Shown here: positions 26,124 through 35,054 of the stretch, in pieces | Layout of the letters: each line of letters begins with the position of its first letter | How positions within the stretch are numbered: the stretch's first letter is position 1 | Source: JAAEKA01 sp049299095 | GTDB lineage: Bacteria; Chloroflexota; Anaerolineae; JAAEKA01 | DNA: 64,000 nt | Reading direction: 5' to 3' | Assembly: GCA_049299095.1 (NCBI GenBank) | Contig: JBAQWV010000065.1 | Coordinates: forward strand, 35,470-99,469 | Notes under the pieces: model-generated | What the model was told of the DNA's origin: nothing | Databases searched by the model: none | What the model saw: only the letters and a program-made list of their open reading frames with translations | Program-made: the position numbers and the translations under genes

Positions 26124-27650
26124 ATGCCTGAATCTACCCCAGCGCCAGCTGCACCCACAAATCGCAGCGGACAACCGACTCTCCGCCCCTTTGTGATCGT
26201 GATCTTTGGCGCGTCGGGCGATCTTACCCAGCGCAAGCTGGTGCCAGCCCTGTACACGCTAGCCTGTCAAGGACTGCTGCCCGCGCAGTTTGCTATGTTG
26301 GGCGCTGCCCGCAGCCCGCTTTCCGATGCAGATTTTCGTCAGCAATTGCATGACGGGATCGCCGAGTTTGGCCGTATCAAGCCGGACGAACGGATGCCGT
26401 GGGAGCAGTTTGCACAAAAGCTGTCGTATCTGCACATCGGCTACGATGACCCGGCCAGCTATCAGATGCTGGGTCAACGGATTGCCGAGCTGGGCGCGCA
26501 GATCGGCGTGCAGAACGTGCTGTTTTACCTGTCCACGCCGCCACAACTGTACGAGCCGATTGTCGAGCAGATCGGCGCGGCCGGGCTGGCACACGCCGAG
26601 GATGGCTGGCGGCGCATCGTGATCGAAAAACCCTTCGGTCACGATCTTGCTTCGGCCAAACAGCTCAACGATGCCGTGCACAAAGTCTTCAACGAAGAGC
26701 AAATCTACCGGATTGATCATTACCTCGGCAAGGAAACGGTGCAAAATCTGCTGGTACTGCGCTTTGCTAACGCTATCTTCGAGCCGCTATGGAACCGCAA
26801 CTACGTCAGCGCGGTACAGATCACTGTGGCCGAAAGCGTCGGCGTCGGCAAGCGCGGTGGCTACTACGACCAGGCAGGCGTTGTGCGCGACATGATTCAG
26901 AACCACGGCCTGCAACTGCTGACGCTGACTGCGATGGAACCGCCCTCTGCCCTGAACGCCACCGCACTGCGCAATGAAAAAGTCAAAGTGCTGGAGGCGA
27001 TCCGTCCGATCGAGCCGCGGGACATCAGTCTGAACACCGTGCGCGGGCAGTATCGCTCGAAAAATGGCCCCACCTACCGACAGGAGGAGGGGGTCAACCC
27101 ACAATCGCAAACCGCTACCTACGCCGCGTTCAAACTGTTTGTAGACAATTGGCGCTGGCAGGGTGTGCCGTTCTATGTGCGCTCCGGCAAGCTGCTCAAG
27201 GCCAAGACCACCGAGATCAGTGTGCGCTTCAAGCGCGTGCCGCACTTGATGTTTTCCAAAGACTACGAGGGCATCCGTCCGCCCAACAGCCTGAACATCT
27301 GCATCCAGCCGGACGAAGGGGTGCATTTGACCTTCAATGCCAAACTGCCGGGCGCGGGGATGCGTACGCAAACCGTGGACATGGATTTTCTGTACGATAC
27401 CGACTTCGGCAGCGATCTGCCCGATGCCTACGAACGGCTGCTGCTGGACACGCTGCAGGGCGACGCGTCGCTCTTTGCCCGCAGCGACGAGATCGAATTG
27501 TCCTGGCGCGTGGTGGATCCGATCCTTGCGGGCTGGGATATGGGTTATGCGCCGCTAGCCTTTTATGAGCCTGGCTCATGGGGGCCGCTGGAGGCGGATG
27601 AAATGCTGGCGCGCGATGGCTCGGTTTGGATGCTGGGCTGCGCTGAATAG
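26124..27650 (+). CDS. zwf: Glucose-6-phosphate 1-dehydrogenase
   Basis: A 508-residue enzyme oxidising glucose-6-phosphate with NADP. The N-terminal dinucleotide fold has VIFGASGDLTQRKLVPALY (about 20-38). VIEKPFGHDLASAKQL and the substrate motif RIDHYLGKETVQN (about 193-205, with its Lys) follow. FYVRSGKLLKAKTTEI and the C-terminal beta-sheet are present. The ATG at 26124 (MPESTPAP) follows AAGGAAG; longer readings overlap tal out of frame. It completes the pentose-phosphate operon tkt-tal-zwf. No opcA or pgl is seen next to it. Confidence 0.96.
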   Translation: MPESTPAPAAPTNRSGQPTLRPFVIVIFGASGDLTQRKLVPALYTLACQGLLPAQFAMLGAARSPLSDADFRQQLHDGIAEFGRIKPDERMPWEQFAQKLSYLHIGYDDPASYQMLGQRIAELGAQIGVQNVLFYLSTPPQLYEPIVEQIGAAGLAHAEDGWRRIVIEKPFGHDLASAKQLNDAVHKVFNEEQIYRIDHYLGKETVQNLLVLRFANAIFEPLWNRNYVSAVQITVAESVGVGKRGGYYDQAGVVRDMIQNHGLQLLTLTAMEPPSALNATALRNEKVKVLEAIRPIEPRDISLNTVRGQYRSKNGPTYRQEEGVNPQSQTATYAAFKLFVDNWRWQGVPFYVRSGKLLKAKTTEISVRFKRVPHLMFSKDYEGIRPPNSLNICIQPDEGVHLTFNAKLPGAGMRTQTVDMDFLYDTDFGSDLPDAYERLLLDTLQGDASLFARSDEIELSWRVVDPILAGWDMGYAPLAFYEPGSWGPLEADEMLARDGSVWMLGCAE

Positions 27651-27661
27651 AAAGTCACGGT

Positions 27662-28081
27662 ATGGAACTCAATCTCACGACGCCTGCGCTGCTCTTTCCC
27701 GCGATCTCGCTGATCTTGCTGGCCTATACCAACCGCTTCCTGACCCTGGCCAACCTGATCCGCGAGCTGCACGCGAAATATACCGCCAACCCTGATCACA
27801 TTCTGCTGTGGCAGTTGCGCAGCCTGCGCTATCGCGTGCAGTTGATCAAGCACATGCAGGGGTTTGGGGTGGGCAGCTTGCTGCTGTGCGTGGTTTCGAT
27901 GGGCTTTTTGTTTGTTGGTTGGAGCGATGCGGGCGCGGCGATTTTCGGCGTGGCTTTGCTACTGATGATGATTTCGCTGGCGCTCTCGCTGCGCGAAATT
28001 CAGGTTTCGGTGGATGCGTTGAATCTGCGACTGAGCGACATCGAAGAGCTGGCGGAGCGCAGCGGGACTGCCCGTACCTAG
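27662..28081 (+). CDS. DUF2721-type small membrane protein
   Basis: A 139-residue protein with three hydrophobic segments (about 8-28, 68-85 and 90-108) and a polar C-terminal helix. The layout, LFPAISLILLAYTNRFLTLANLIRELH followed by a Q-L-R-S-L-R-Y-R stretch, matches DUF2721 proteins as I recall them. Function is unknown. It starts 11 bp after zwf and is probably co-transcribed. A role with the pentose phosphate enzymes is not evident. Confidence 0.75.
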   Translation: MELNLTTPALLFPAISLILLAYTNRFLTLANLIRELHAKYTANPDHILLWQLRSLRYRVQLIKHMQGFGVGSLLLCVVSMGFLFVGWSDAGAAIFGVALLLMMISLALSLREIQVSVDALNLRLSDIEELAERSGTART

Positions 28082-28119
28082 CCGGGCTGGTTTCAGCCGC
28101 AGCGCGCCACGGGCTTCGA

Positions 28120-28209
28120 CAGGCTCAGCCTACGGCTCGCGATACAGGCTCAGCCTACGGCTCGCAATACAGGCTCAGCCTACGGCTCGCAATACAACCT
28201 CAGCCTACA
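28120..28209. repeat. 25-bp tandem repeat, 3.6 copies
   Basis: Unit CAGGCTCAGCCTACGGCTCGC plus GATA or AATA, at 28120-28144, 28145-28169, 28170-28194 and a partial degenerate copy at 28195-28209. It is preceded by GGCTTCGA. Units abut without spacers, so it is not a CRISPR array. It lies in the 273-bp intergenic stretch after the DUF2721 gene. Confidence 0.9.
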
Positions 28210-28216
28210 CTACAAA

Positions 28217-28256
28217 CAAAGGCCGCTCCCTGAATTTTCGCAGGGAACGGCCTTTG
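28217..28256. terminator. Hairpin terminator between DUF2721 and pckG genes
   Basis: CAAAGGCCG-CTCCCTG (28217-28232) pairs with CAGGGAA-CGGCCTTTG (28241-28256) with an internal mismatch. The flanking A and T stretches are short. It lies past the stops of two convergent genes. Confidence 0.65.
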
Positions 28257-28354
28257 TTGATTGTTTGAACGCAATGCTTTGCGGATCGAAGGACGGTCGT
28301 GCCGGTTTCCTGACCGCAATGCCAGTCACCGGTTGCTGATTACCGCTTCGCTGC

Positions 28355-30193
28355 CTAGTTCATGCGCCATTCGGCAGGTGAACGGGTCAGGCTGCCCAGC
28401 AGCAATTCCTTCATGAAGATCATCTCGCGCGGCAGGCGGTCGTACAGCTTGATGAATAGCTCTTCGTGGCTGAGCATTTCTTGTTTCCACTGCTCGCGGT
28501 TGACGTTCATAATGTCGTTGAACTGCTCGCGGCTGAAGTCCAACCCTTCCCAGTTCAGGTCTTCGTAGCGCGGCATCATGCCAATCGGGCTTTCCACGGC
28601 GCCTGCGCGGCCATGTGCACGGTCTACAACCCACTGCAGGACACGCATGTTGTCACCGAAGCCAGGCCAGGCAAAGTTGCCGTCCTTGTCCGTGCGGAAC
28701 CAGTTGACGCTGAAGATCGGCAGCGCCTCGGGGATCTCACGGCCAAAGCTCAACCAGTGGTCGAAGTAGTCGGCCATGTGATAACCAGCGAAGGGTAGCA
28801 TCGCAAACGGGTCGCGGCGCACAACGCCCATCTGACCGAATGCAGCCGCGGTGGTTTCCGATCCCATCGTGGCGGCGATGTACACGCCGTGCGTCCAGTT
28901 TGTTGCCTGCATGATGAGCGGCACGGTGGTGCTGCGACGGCCACCGAAGATGAAGGCCACCAGCGGCACGCCCGCGGGATTTTCCCATTCCGAGTCAATC
29001 GCCGGATTGTTGCCTGCCGGAGCGGTGAAGCGGGCATTGGGGTGCGCGGCTTTGCGGCCACTGTCGGGCGTCCATTCCTTGCGCTGCCAGTCAATCGCCT
29101 TCGCGGGGGGCGTCTTGGTCATACCTTCCCACCATACATCGCCATCTGGGGTCAGCGCAACGTTGGTGAAGATCGTGTCGCGACTGCAAGCGGCCATCGC
29201 GTTGGGGTTGGTCTTCATGGACGTGCCAGGGGCGACGCCGAAATAGCCCGCTTCGGGGTTGATCGCACGCAGTTTGCCATCCGGGCCGAGCTTGATCCAG
29301 GCGATGTCGTCACCGACTGTCGTCACCTTCCAGCCATCAAATGCGGGGGGCGGGATCAGCATGGCGAAGTTGGTCTTGCCGCAGGCGCTGGGGAAGGCAG
29401 CCGCCACGTAGCTCTTCTCGCCCTTGGGGTCTTCCACGCCTAGAATAAGCATGTGCTCGGCCAGCCAGCCTTCGTCGCGCGCCATCGCGGAGGCGATGCG
29501 CAAGGCCAGACATTTCTTGCCCAGCAAGGCGTTGCCGCCGTAGCCGCTGCCGTACGACCAGATTGAGCGCTCTTCGGGGAAGTGGACGATGTACTTGACG
29601 GTGGGGTTGCAGGGCCACGGGACATCTTCCTGGCCAGGTTCCAGCGGCGCGCCGACGGTGTGCATGGCCGGCACGAATTCGCCATCTTCACCGAGAACGT
29701 CCAAGACCGGGCTGCCCATGCGGGTCATAATGCGCATGTTCGTAACTACATACGGCGAGTCGGTGATTTCCACGCCGATCTGGGCAATGTGCGAACCGAG
29801 CGGGCCCATACTAAACGGAATAACGTACATGGTACGACCGCGCATGCAACCATCGAATAATTTATCCATGATGGTGTGCATTTCGGTGGGGTCCATCCAG
29901 TTGTTGGTTGGACCAGCGTCGTTCTTGTCAACGCTGCAAATAAAGGTGCGGTCTTCTACACGTGCAACGTCGCTGGGGTCGGAAAAGGCCAAGAAAGAAT
30001 TGGGGCGCTTTTCTTCGTTCAGCTTGATAAAGGTACCTGTTTTGACCATCAGGGCGCAAAGTTCGTCGTACTCTTCCTGTGAACCGTCGCACCAGCGAAC
30101 CTGGTCCGGTTTACAGAGAGCCGCCATCTCTTCGACCCAAGCGCGCAGCTCTTCTTGCTTCAAATTGTCTGGATGGGTGATCGTCATCGTCAT
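28355..30193 (-). CDS. pckG: Phosphoenolpyruvate carboxykinase (GTP)
   Basis: A 612-residue GTP-dependent PEPCK, converting oxaloacetate to phosphoenolpyruvate. Visible are WCDGSQEEYDEL near residues 33-44, the P-loop-like kinase-1 motif FPSACGKTNFAML (about 280), GDDIAWIKLGPDGKLRAINP (kinase-2/Mn site), and the FIFGGRRSTTVPL region. ATG 30193 follows AGGAAAGGAC; upstream codons read into a promoter region. Length is normal. A promoter and a TGCCA-N6-TGGCA inverted repeat lie upstream. With zwf and tkt nearby it suggests gluconeogenic and pentose metabolism. Confidence 0.95.
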   Translation of the reverse strand: MTMTITHPDNLKQEELRAWVEEMAALCKPDQVRWCDGSQEEYDELCALMVKTGTFIKLNEEKRPNSFLAFSDPSDVARVEDRTFICSVDKNDAGPTNNWMDPTEMHTIMDKLFDGCMRGRTMYVIPFSMGPLGSHIAQIGVEITDSPYVVTNMRIMTRMGSPVLDVLGEDGEFVPAMHTVGAPLEPGQEDVPWPCNPTVKYIVHFPEERSIWSYGSGYGGNALLGKKCLALRIASAMARDEGWLAEHMLILGVEDPKGEKSYVAAAFPSACGKTNFAMLIPPPAFDGWKVTTVGDDIAWIKLGPDGKLRAINPEAGYFGVAPGTSMKTNPNAMAACSRDTIFTNVALTPDGDVWWEGMTKTPPAKAIDWQRKEWTPDSGRKAAHPNARFTAPAGNNPAIDSEWENPAGVPLVAFIFGGRRSTTVPLIMQATNWTHGVYIAATMGSETTAAAFGQMGVVRRDPFAMLPFAGYHMADYFDHWLSFGREIPEALPIFSVNWFRTDKDGNFAWPGFGDNMRVLQWVVDRAHGRAGAVESPIGMMPRYEDLNWEGLDFSREQFNDIMNVNREQWKQEMLSHEELFIKLYDRLPREMIFMKELLLGSLTRSPAEWRMN

Positions 30194-30285
30194 GGTCGTC
30201 TTCGTCCTTTCCTGAGCGATTGGTCCGCATAAACACGCCAACAGAAGCCAGCTTGCCATGTTCCTGGCATGTCAAGCGTTAGTGG

Positions 30286-30314
30286 ATTAAAGCACAAATT
30301 CGTTATTGTGGCAA
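30286..30314 (-). promoter_or_regulatory. Possible promoter of pckG
   Basis: TTGCCA (30314-30309), 17-bp spacer, TTTAAT (30291-30286) on the minus strand. An inverted repeat, TGCCA-N6-TGGCA, lies just downstream and could be an operator. Confidence 0.45.
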
Positions 30315-30360
30315 GTCTTGTTAGGGAGCTATTGAATTGCGAAGGAATCCACAAATATTT

Positions 30361-30392
30361 AAGCGTACAGACAGCCAAGTGTCTGTACGCTT
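30361..30392. terminator. Terminator hairpin after metG
   Basis: AAGCGTACAGACA (30361-30373) and TGTCTGTACGCTT (30380-30392) form a perfect 13-bp stem with a 6-nt loop, 33 bp past the metG stop. The tail on the minus strand is AAATATTTG, only moderately T-rich. Confidence 0.7.
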
Positions 30393-30424
30393 AAGATAAC
30401 GATCCTTCATTCCCCCTTGATCCT

Positions 30425-32215
30425 TCACGACACAGCCATGCGCGCCAGTTCTTGTTCTACGACGCTTTCGTCCAGCTTGATGAACAACGCGTCGGGCTTG
30501 ATAAGAGTCTGCCCGACGGGCAACGTGCTCGGTTCCCAGCGTCCGACCGCGGGGGTGTGGTCATAGCGCAGTACTAAATGCTGGCCGCGGGCGTCTTCGA
30601 CCACCTCGGTGTACTGGTCGCCGAAAAGCTGACCGGTATAGCCGAGATAGGTATGCACCTGTTGCGAGCTGAAGGGCAGTACCGGCGCAAAGAGCAGTTT
30701 GAGCCAGTCAATGACTTGCAGGACTACGTAGACGCTGGTGGCTGCTGCGGCGCGGTCGGTCTTGATCAGTGTCCAGGGCGCTTTGTCGTTTAGGTAGCGG
30801 TTGACTTCCTGACTGAGGCGCAGCGCGGCATCAAGCGCCTGTTTGAACTTGCGCGCGGCATAGAGCGCGCCGACACTGTCAAAGCCGCTGCGCACGGTGT
30901 CTAGCAGGGCGTTATCGCTGGCATCCAGCCGGTCCGGCTCTGGCACGCGTCCATCGAACTGCTTGAACGCGAAGCCGAGTACGCGGTTGACCAGATTGCC
31001 CCAGTTGGCGACCAGCTCGGTGTTGACGCGGCGCACGAATTCTTGCCAGGTGAATTCGCTGTCTTGTGTTTCCGGGGCCATCGCGGTCAGGGCATAGCGC
31101 CAGGCATCTACCTGATAGCGTTCGGCTGCGTCGTTGATGGTGATGACGTTGCCGTAGCTGGTGCTGAGCTTGAAATCGCCCAGCGTCAGGTATTCGTTGG
31201 CGGGTACGTCGGTGGGCTGCTTCAGCCACGGGCCAGGTGCGTCCGGCCCGGCAAGCGGACCGTAGCCGTGCAGCATGGCCGGCCAGATGATGGCGTGAAA
31301 TTCGGTGTTGTCCTTGCCGATGAAATAGAAGCTTTCGACCTGCTCATCGCCCTCGCGCCACCAGGCTTCCCAGGCCGCGGGGTCGCCGGTGAGTAGCGCC
31401 CATTCCTTGGTGGCCGACAGGTAGCCGATGACCGCGTCGTACCAGACGTAGATGCGCTTGTCGGCGTAGCCGGGCACGGGGATGGTGATGCCCCAGTCGA
31501 GGTCGCGGGTGATGGGGCGGCCGCGCAGCTCGCGGCTTTCGGCTCGTGCGCGCGCCAGGTTGAGGACGTGCGTGCGCCAACTGGCTTTGTCGGGGCGGTT
31601 CAGCCATTCGATCAAGAAATCGTTGGCCTTGCCCAGGTCGAAGAAGAAATGTTCGGTAGGACGCTTTTCGAGGTTGGTGCTGCCGGTGATGCGGCTGTAG
31701 GGGGCGACCAATTCTATGGCGTCGTAGGTGCGCCCGCAGTTGTCGCATTGATCCCCGCGCGCCTGCGTGAAGCCGCAAAAGGGGCAGGTTCCTTCGACGT
31801 AGCGGTCGGGCAGCCATTGCTGATCGTCCACCGCGTAGAGCTGATATTGCTTGTCGGTGTACATGTAGGCACGCGCCAGATGCCGCAGAAAGAGGTCGTG
31901 GGTTACGTCCCAATGGTTCTGCGTGTCGGTGTGGGTGTACAGGTCAAAGGTCAGGCCGAAACGCAGGAAGGCCTCGACAAAGCGTGTGTGGTAGCGTTCG
32001 ATTACCTGCTGGCGGGTGATGCCTTCTTTGTCTGCGCGCAGGGTGATCGGTGTGCCGTGGGTGTCCGAGCCGGACACCATCAGCACTTCGTTGCCGACCA
32101 GGCGATGATAGCGTGCGAAGATGTCGGGGGGCAGGTATGCGCCCGCGAGGTGGCCGATGTGACGGTCGCCGGCGGCATAGGGCCAGGCGACGCAAACGTG
32201 AATTTTTTTGGTCAT
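30425..32215 (-). CDS. metG: Methionyl-tRNA synthetase
   Basis: A 596-residue class I synthetase that charges tRNA-Met. The catalytic Rossmann core begins IHVCVAWPYAAGDRHIGHL with the HIGH motif at about residues 18-21. The zinc knuckle has CPFCG and CDNCG in the connective peptide. The KMSKS loop is degenerate: GDFKLSTSYGNVI. The helical anticodon-binding domain follows. The C-terminal EMAP-type tRNA-binding domain of the E. coli and Bacillus enzymes is missing, which is common in shorter MetRS. Its promoter is at 32256-32284 and a terminator lies downstream. Confidence 0.95.
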   Translation of the reverse strand: MTKKIHVCVAWPYAAGDRHIGHLAGAYLPPDIFARYHRLVGNEVLMVSGSDTHGTPITLRADKEGITRQQVIERYHTRFVEAFLRFGLTFDLYTHTDTQNHWDVTHDLFLRHLARAYMYTDKQYQLYAVDDQQWLPDRYVEGTCPFCGFTQARGDQCDNCGRTYDAIELVAPYSRITGSTNLEKRPTEHFFFDLGKANDFLIEWLNRPDKASWRTHVLNLARARAESRELRGRPITRDLDWGITIPVPGYADKRIYVWYDAVIGYLSATKEWALLTGDPAAWEAWWREGDEQVESFYFIGKDNTEFHAIIWPAMLHGYGPLAGPDAPGPWLKQPTDVPANEYLTLGDFKLSTSYGNVITINDAAERYQVDAWRYALTAMAPETQDSEFTWQEFVRRVNTELVANWGNLVNRVLGFAFKQFDGRVPEPDRLDASDNALLDTVRSGFDSVGALYAARKFKQALDAALRLSQEVNRYLNDKAPWTLIKTDRAAAATSVYVVLQVIDWLKLLFAPVLPFSSQQVHTYLGYTGQLFGDQYTEVVEDARGQHLVLRYDHTPAVGRWEPSTLPVGQTLIKPDALFIKLDESVVEQELARMAVS

Positions 32216-32255
32216 AACAAAACGATCCTTGCTGAACCGGGCTGTCAGAAGCGGC

Positions 32256-32284
32256 AGTGTAGCATATCCGCGTCAAAATGCCAA
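32256..32284 (-). promoter_or_regulatory. Promoter of metG
   Basis: TTGGCA (32284-32279), 17-bp spacer, TACACT (32261-32256) on the minus strand. The predicted leader is about 34 nt. It abuts the divergent promoter of the GNAT gene. Confidence 0.65.
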
Positions 32285-32288
32285 TCAA

Positions 32289-32317
32289 TTGACAGACGTG
32301 GAAAGCGGTTTTATACT
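32289..32317 (+). promoter_or_regulatory. Promoter of the GNAT gene
   Basis: TTGACA (32289-32294), 17-bp spacer, TATACT (32312-32317). The transcription start is predicted near 32324, about 80 nt before the ATG at 32406. It is back to back with the metG promoter, the two -35 elements being only 4 bp apart. Confidence 0.75.
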
Positions 32318-32405
32318 TGGCCTGTCTGATTACCCAAGTGGCTGGGTCAGGCGATTTTCTTCCTCATTTCTCCTAAACACCTCACCGCAGCCGTTGGACA
32401 ACCGT

Positions 32406-32891
32406 ATGCACACCCGCGCCATTCGCGCTACCGATATTTCCAGGATATTAGAACTCAACGAGATATCGGTCCACTATTTAAGCCCGCTGGATTCAGTAAA
32501 ACTGAGTGGTTTGTTAGCACAGGCAATATATCACAAAGTTTATCTGGATGACGATGTCATTGCCGCCTTTATGATCGCCTTTGATCAAACGGCGGACTAT
32601 AAAAGTCCCAATTACGCGTGGTTCCGCGAGAGATACGGGTCTTTTGTTTATATTGATCGAATCGTGGTTGCGGAAGAATACCGGAGACAGGGAATCGCTG
32701 ATCTGATGTACGATGAGGTAACTTCGTTTGCGGTGAAAAATGGCTATCAATTTGTAACCTGTGAGGTTGACAGTATTCCACCCAATCCGGGATCACTCAG
32801 ATTCCACGAAAAGCATCAATTCAGAGAAGTTGGAAAGCAATGGTTGTATAACGGACAGAAGCAAGTATCGCTGCTTGCAAAGAAGATATAA
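32406..32891 (+). CDS. GNAT-family N-acetyltransferase
   Basis: A 161-residue acetyltransferase of the GNAT fold. The acetyl-CoA motif is VVAEEYRRQGIADLMYDEV (about 91-109), after the strand FVYIDRIVV. The N-terminus, MHTRAIRATDISRILELNE, is typical of family members, so ATG 32406 is used although no clear Shine-Dalgarno is present. Base composition is more AT-rich than its neighbours, which may mean recent acquisition. The substrate cannot be predicted. A consensus-like promoter lies about 80 nt upstream. Confidence 0.82.
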   Translation: MHTRAIRATDISRILELNEISVHYLSPLDSVKLSGLLAQAIYHKVYLDDDVIAAFMIAFDQTADYKSPNYAWFRERYGSFVYIDRIVVAEEYRRQGIADLMYDEVTSFAVKNGYQFVTCEVDSIPPNPGSLRFHEKHQFREVGKQWLYNGQKQVSLLAKKI

Positions 32892-33019
32892 TAGGACTTA
32901 GGCAGTTGGTGTCATCGTGCGACGCCCAAGCTTGCAGGACAGTATGAGCAACTGTGGTGCGAGACCTGGTCAACCAGACACAAAAACACTGAATATCGGC
33001 GCAAAGGACGCTTCTGATA

Positions 33020-34036
33020 ATGAACAGCAAAGACATTTGGTATATGCCAGACGAAGGTGATCCCCACCAACGCACCTGGATGGCCTTCGGAGCCAGCAAA
33101 AAAATCTGGGGCAAGAAACTCTTGTCAGAAGCGCAGCACAACCTGGCGACAGTTGCTCTCACCATTGCTCAGTACGAGCCGGTTTCCATGTTGGTTCGTC
33201 AATCTGATCTGTCCCTGGCGCAAGACCTGATGGGATCCGGGGTTGAACTGATTGTGTGTCCGCACGACGATCTGTGGATGCGCGACACTGGCCCGGTTTT
33301 TGTCGTGACAGAAAATGGTCACAAAGCCGCGATTGATTTCAACTTCAACGGTTGGGGAGAGAAGCAGGATTTTGACTACGATGCCGATGTCGCTTCGTTC
33401 GTCATGCAGCAGGCAGGTGTGCGCCGTATTCAGACCGACTTGACCCTTGAAGGGGGCGGGATTGAAGTTGACGGGTACGGCACGGCCATCATTACCGAGA
33501 GTTGTGTCCTGAACAAGAACCGCAATCCAGGTGTGAGCAAGGCGGATTGTGAATGGGAGTTGAAGCGATTACTTGGTTTGGAAAAGATCATCTGGCTGCC
33601 CGGCATCAAGGGCAAAGACATCACCGATGGGCATACCGATTTTTATGCCCGCTTCGCAGGTCCCGGGGTGGTGGTCGCTGGTTACGATCCCGATCCCAAG
33701 TCCTTCGATCACGCCGTGACCAAACGGCATCTTGAAATTTTGCGCGCAGCAACCGATGCCGAAGGCTCCAAACTGGAGGTGGTGGTTCTTGAAGCACCTG
33801 CCAACATCCGCGATAAATTTGCCAGCGACGATTTCGCCGCGGGTTATATCAACTTTTATGTATGCAATGGAGCCGTGATCGTCCCTGAGTTCGGCGATCC
33901 TAGAACTGATGTCGCGGCCCGACGTGAACTGCAAAGCCTCTTTCCTGGGCGTGACGTTATTCAGGTCAACATAGATGGCATCGCGGCAGGTGGCGGAGGC
34001 ATTCACTGCATGACGCAACAAGAGCCGAAGGTCTAA
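33020..34036 (+). CDS. aguA: Agmatine deiminase / peptidylarginine deiminase family
   Basis: A 338-residue enzyme of the guanidino-group-modifying superfamily. The likely reaction is agmatine to N-carbamoylputrescine plus ammonia. The first acidic motif is HDDLWMRDTGPVFV (about 80-94), followed by DFNFNGWGEKQ, EGGGIEVDGYGT and the DGHTD segment with catalytic His/Asp. The nucleophile Cys lies in GGGGIHCMTQQEP at the C-terminus. Length (about 340-370) fits. AAAGGA precedes the ATG. No polyamine genes (aguB, speA) are adjacent. A secreted peptidylarginine deiminase is excluded by the lack of a signal peptide. Confidence 0.9.
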   Translation: MNSKDIWYMPDEGDPHQRTWMAFGASKKIWGKKLLSEAQHNLATVALTIAQYEPVSMLVRQSDLSLAQDLMGSGVELIVCPHDDLWMRDTGPVFVVTENGHKAAIDFNFNGWGEKQDFDYDADVASFVMQQAGVRRIQTDLTLEGGGIEVDGYGTAIITESCVLNKNRNPGVSKADCEWELKRLLGLEKIIWLPGIKGKDITDGHTDFYARFAGPGVVVAGYDPDPKSFDHAVTKRHLEILRAATDAEGSKLEVVVLEAPANIRDKFASDDFAAGYINFYVCNGAVIVPEFGDPRTDVAARRELQSLFPGRDVIQVNIDGIAAGGGGIHCMTQQEPKV

Positions 34037-34090
34037 ACGAAAACTTGCGCAGTTCGCAATACCGGTGTCATTCGGACTCATTTTATGTAG

Positions 34091-34119
34091 TTGGCTAAAA
34101 TCGCGATTTGTCGTACACT
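34091..34119 (+). promoter_or_regulatory. Promoter of the ABC-2 transporter operon
   Basis: TTGGCT (34091-34096), 17-bp spacer, TACACT (34114-34119). The start is predicted near 34126, 47 nt before the ATG at 34173. Confidence 0.6.
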
Positions 34120-34172
34120 GGTCTGTGCCGTCGTGATCTTGTGTCACGTTGTGTCTGCAAAGGAGCGTTTTT

Positions 34173-35045
34173 ATGAGCGTTATCGAGGTTCGTAACCTGA
34201 CTAAATACTACGGCAAGGCCCGTGGCATCGTCGATGTGTCCTTCAACGTGGAGGAAGGGGAAATCTTCGGCTTCATCGGGCCGAACGGTGCTGGCAAGTC
34301 TACCACCATCCGCCTGCTGCTGTCGTTGATTCACCCCAGCAGCGGCAGCGCGATGATTTTTGGCAAGGATGTGACCACGCACGGCCCGGAAATCCGCCGC
34401 AACATCGGCTACCTGCCTTCCGAGGTGTATTACTACGAGGGGATGAAGGTGGCCGATCTGCTGAAATATTCCGCCAGCTTCTTCCCCGGCGACTGGCGTG
34501 CGCGCACGCGGGAGCTGGCAGAGTACATGGAGCTGGACATGGGCCGCCGCATCAGCGATCTGTCCTATGGCAACAAAAAGAAGGTCGGCATTGTGCAGGG
34601 GTTGCTGCACAGCCCCAAGCTGCTCTTCCTCGACGAGCCAACCTCCGGCCTTGACCCGCTGATGCAGCGCAAATTCTTCGACCTGATCCGCCGGGAGAAC
34701 GAACGCGGCGTGACTGTCTTCTTCTCCTCGCACATTCTGAGCGAGGTGCAGCGCCTGTGTACGCGCGTGGGCATCATCCGCGAGGGGGCCATCGTCGAGA
34801 TCTCCAACATCCGCACCTTACAGGAAAACAACTACAAGAAGATTCGCCTGATCGCGGCTGGCCTCAACCCGACGGCCTTTGAGCTGCCCGGCGTCACCAA
34901 CCTGCAAAGTGAGAACGGCGCGCTGCAATTCTTCTTTAAGGGCGACATCAACACCGTGCTGCGGCGGATCAGCGAGATGAACGTCAGCGATGTGGTAATC
35001 GAGGAACCGACGCTGGAAGAAATCTTCATGCACTACTATGAATAG
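34173..35045 (+). CDS. ABC transporter ATP-binding protein
   Basis: A 290-residue ATPase subunit. Walker A is GPNGAGKSTT (about 39-48), the signature is LSYGNKKKVGI, Walker B is LLFLDEPTSGLDP, and the H-loop His is in FFSSHILSEVQ. The C-terminal 75 residues form the accessory domain of CcmA/NatA-type exporters. ATG 34173 follows AAGGAG. It works with the two ABC-2 permeases downstream (gaps of 9 and 11 bp) as a three-gene exporter. The cargo (drug, lipid, bacteriocin or sodium) is unknown. No dedicated regulator is adjacent. Confidence 0.93.
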   Translation: MSVIEVRNLTKYYGKARGIVDVSFNVEEGEIFGFIGPNGAGKSTTIRLLLSLIHPSSGSAMIFGKDVTTHGPEIRRNIGYLPSEVYYYEGMKVADLLKYSASFFPGDWRARTRELAEYMELDMGRRISDLSYGNKKKVGIVQGLLHSPKLLFLDEPTSGLDPLMQRKFFDLIRRENERGVTVFFSSHILSEVQRLCTRVGIIREGAIVEISNIRTLQENNYKKIRLIAAGLNPTAFELPGVTNLQSENGALQFFFKGDINTVLRRISEMNVSDVVIEEPTLEEIFMHYYE

Positions 35046-35054
35046 GCAACAACC

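Noticed and set aside
28120..28209. Possible CRISPR array
   Set aside because: Repeats are directly adjacent without spacers and no cas genes are present.
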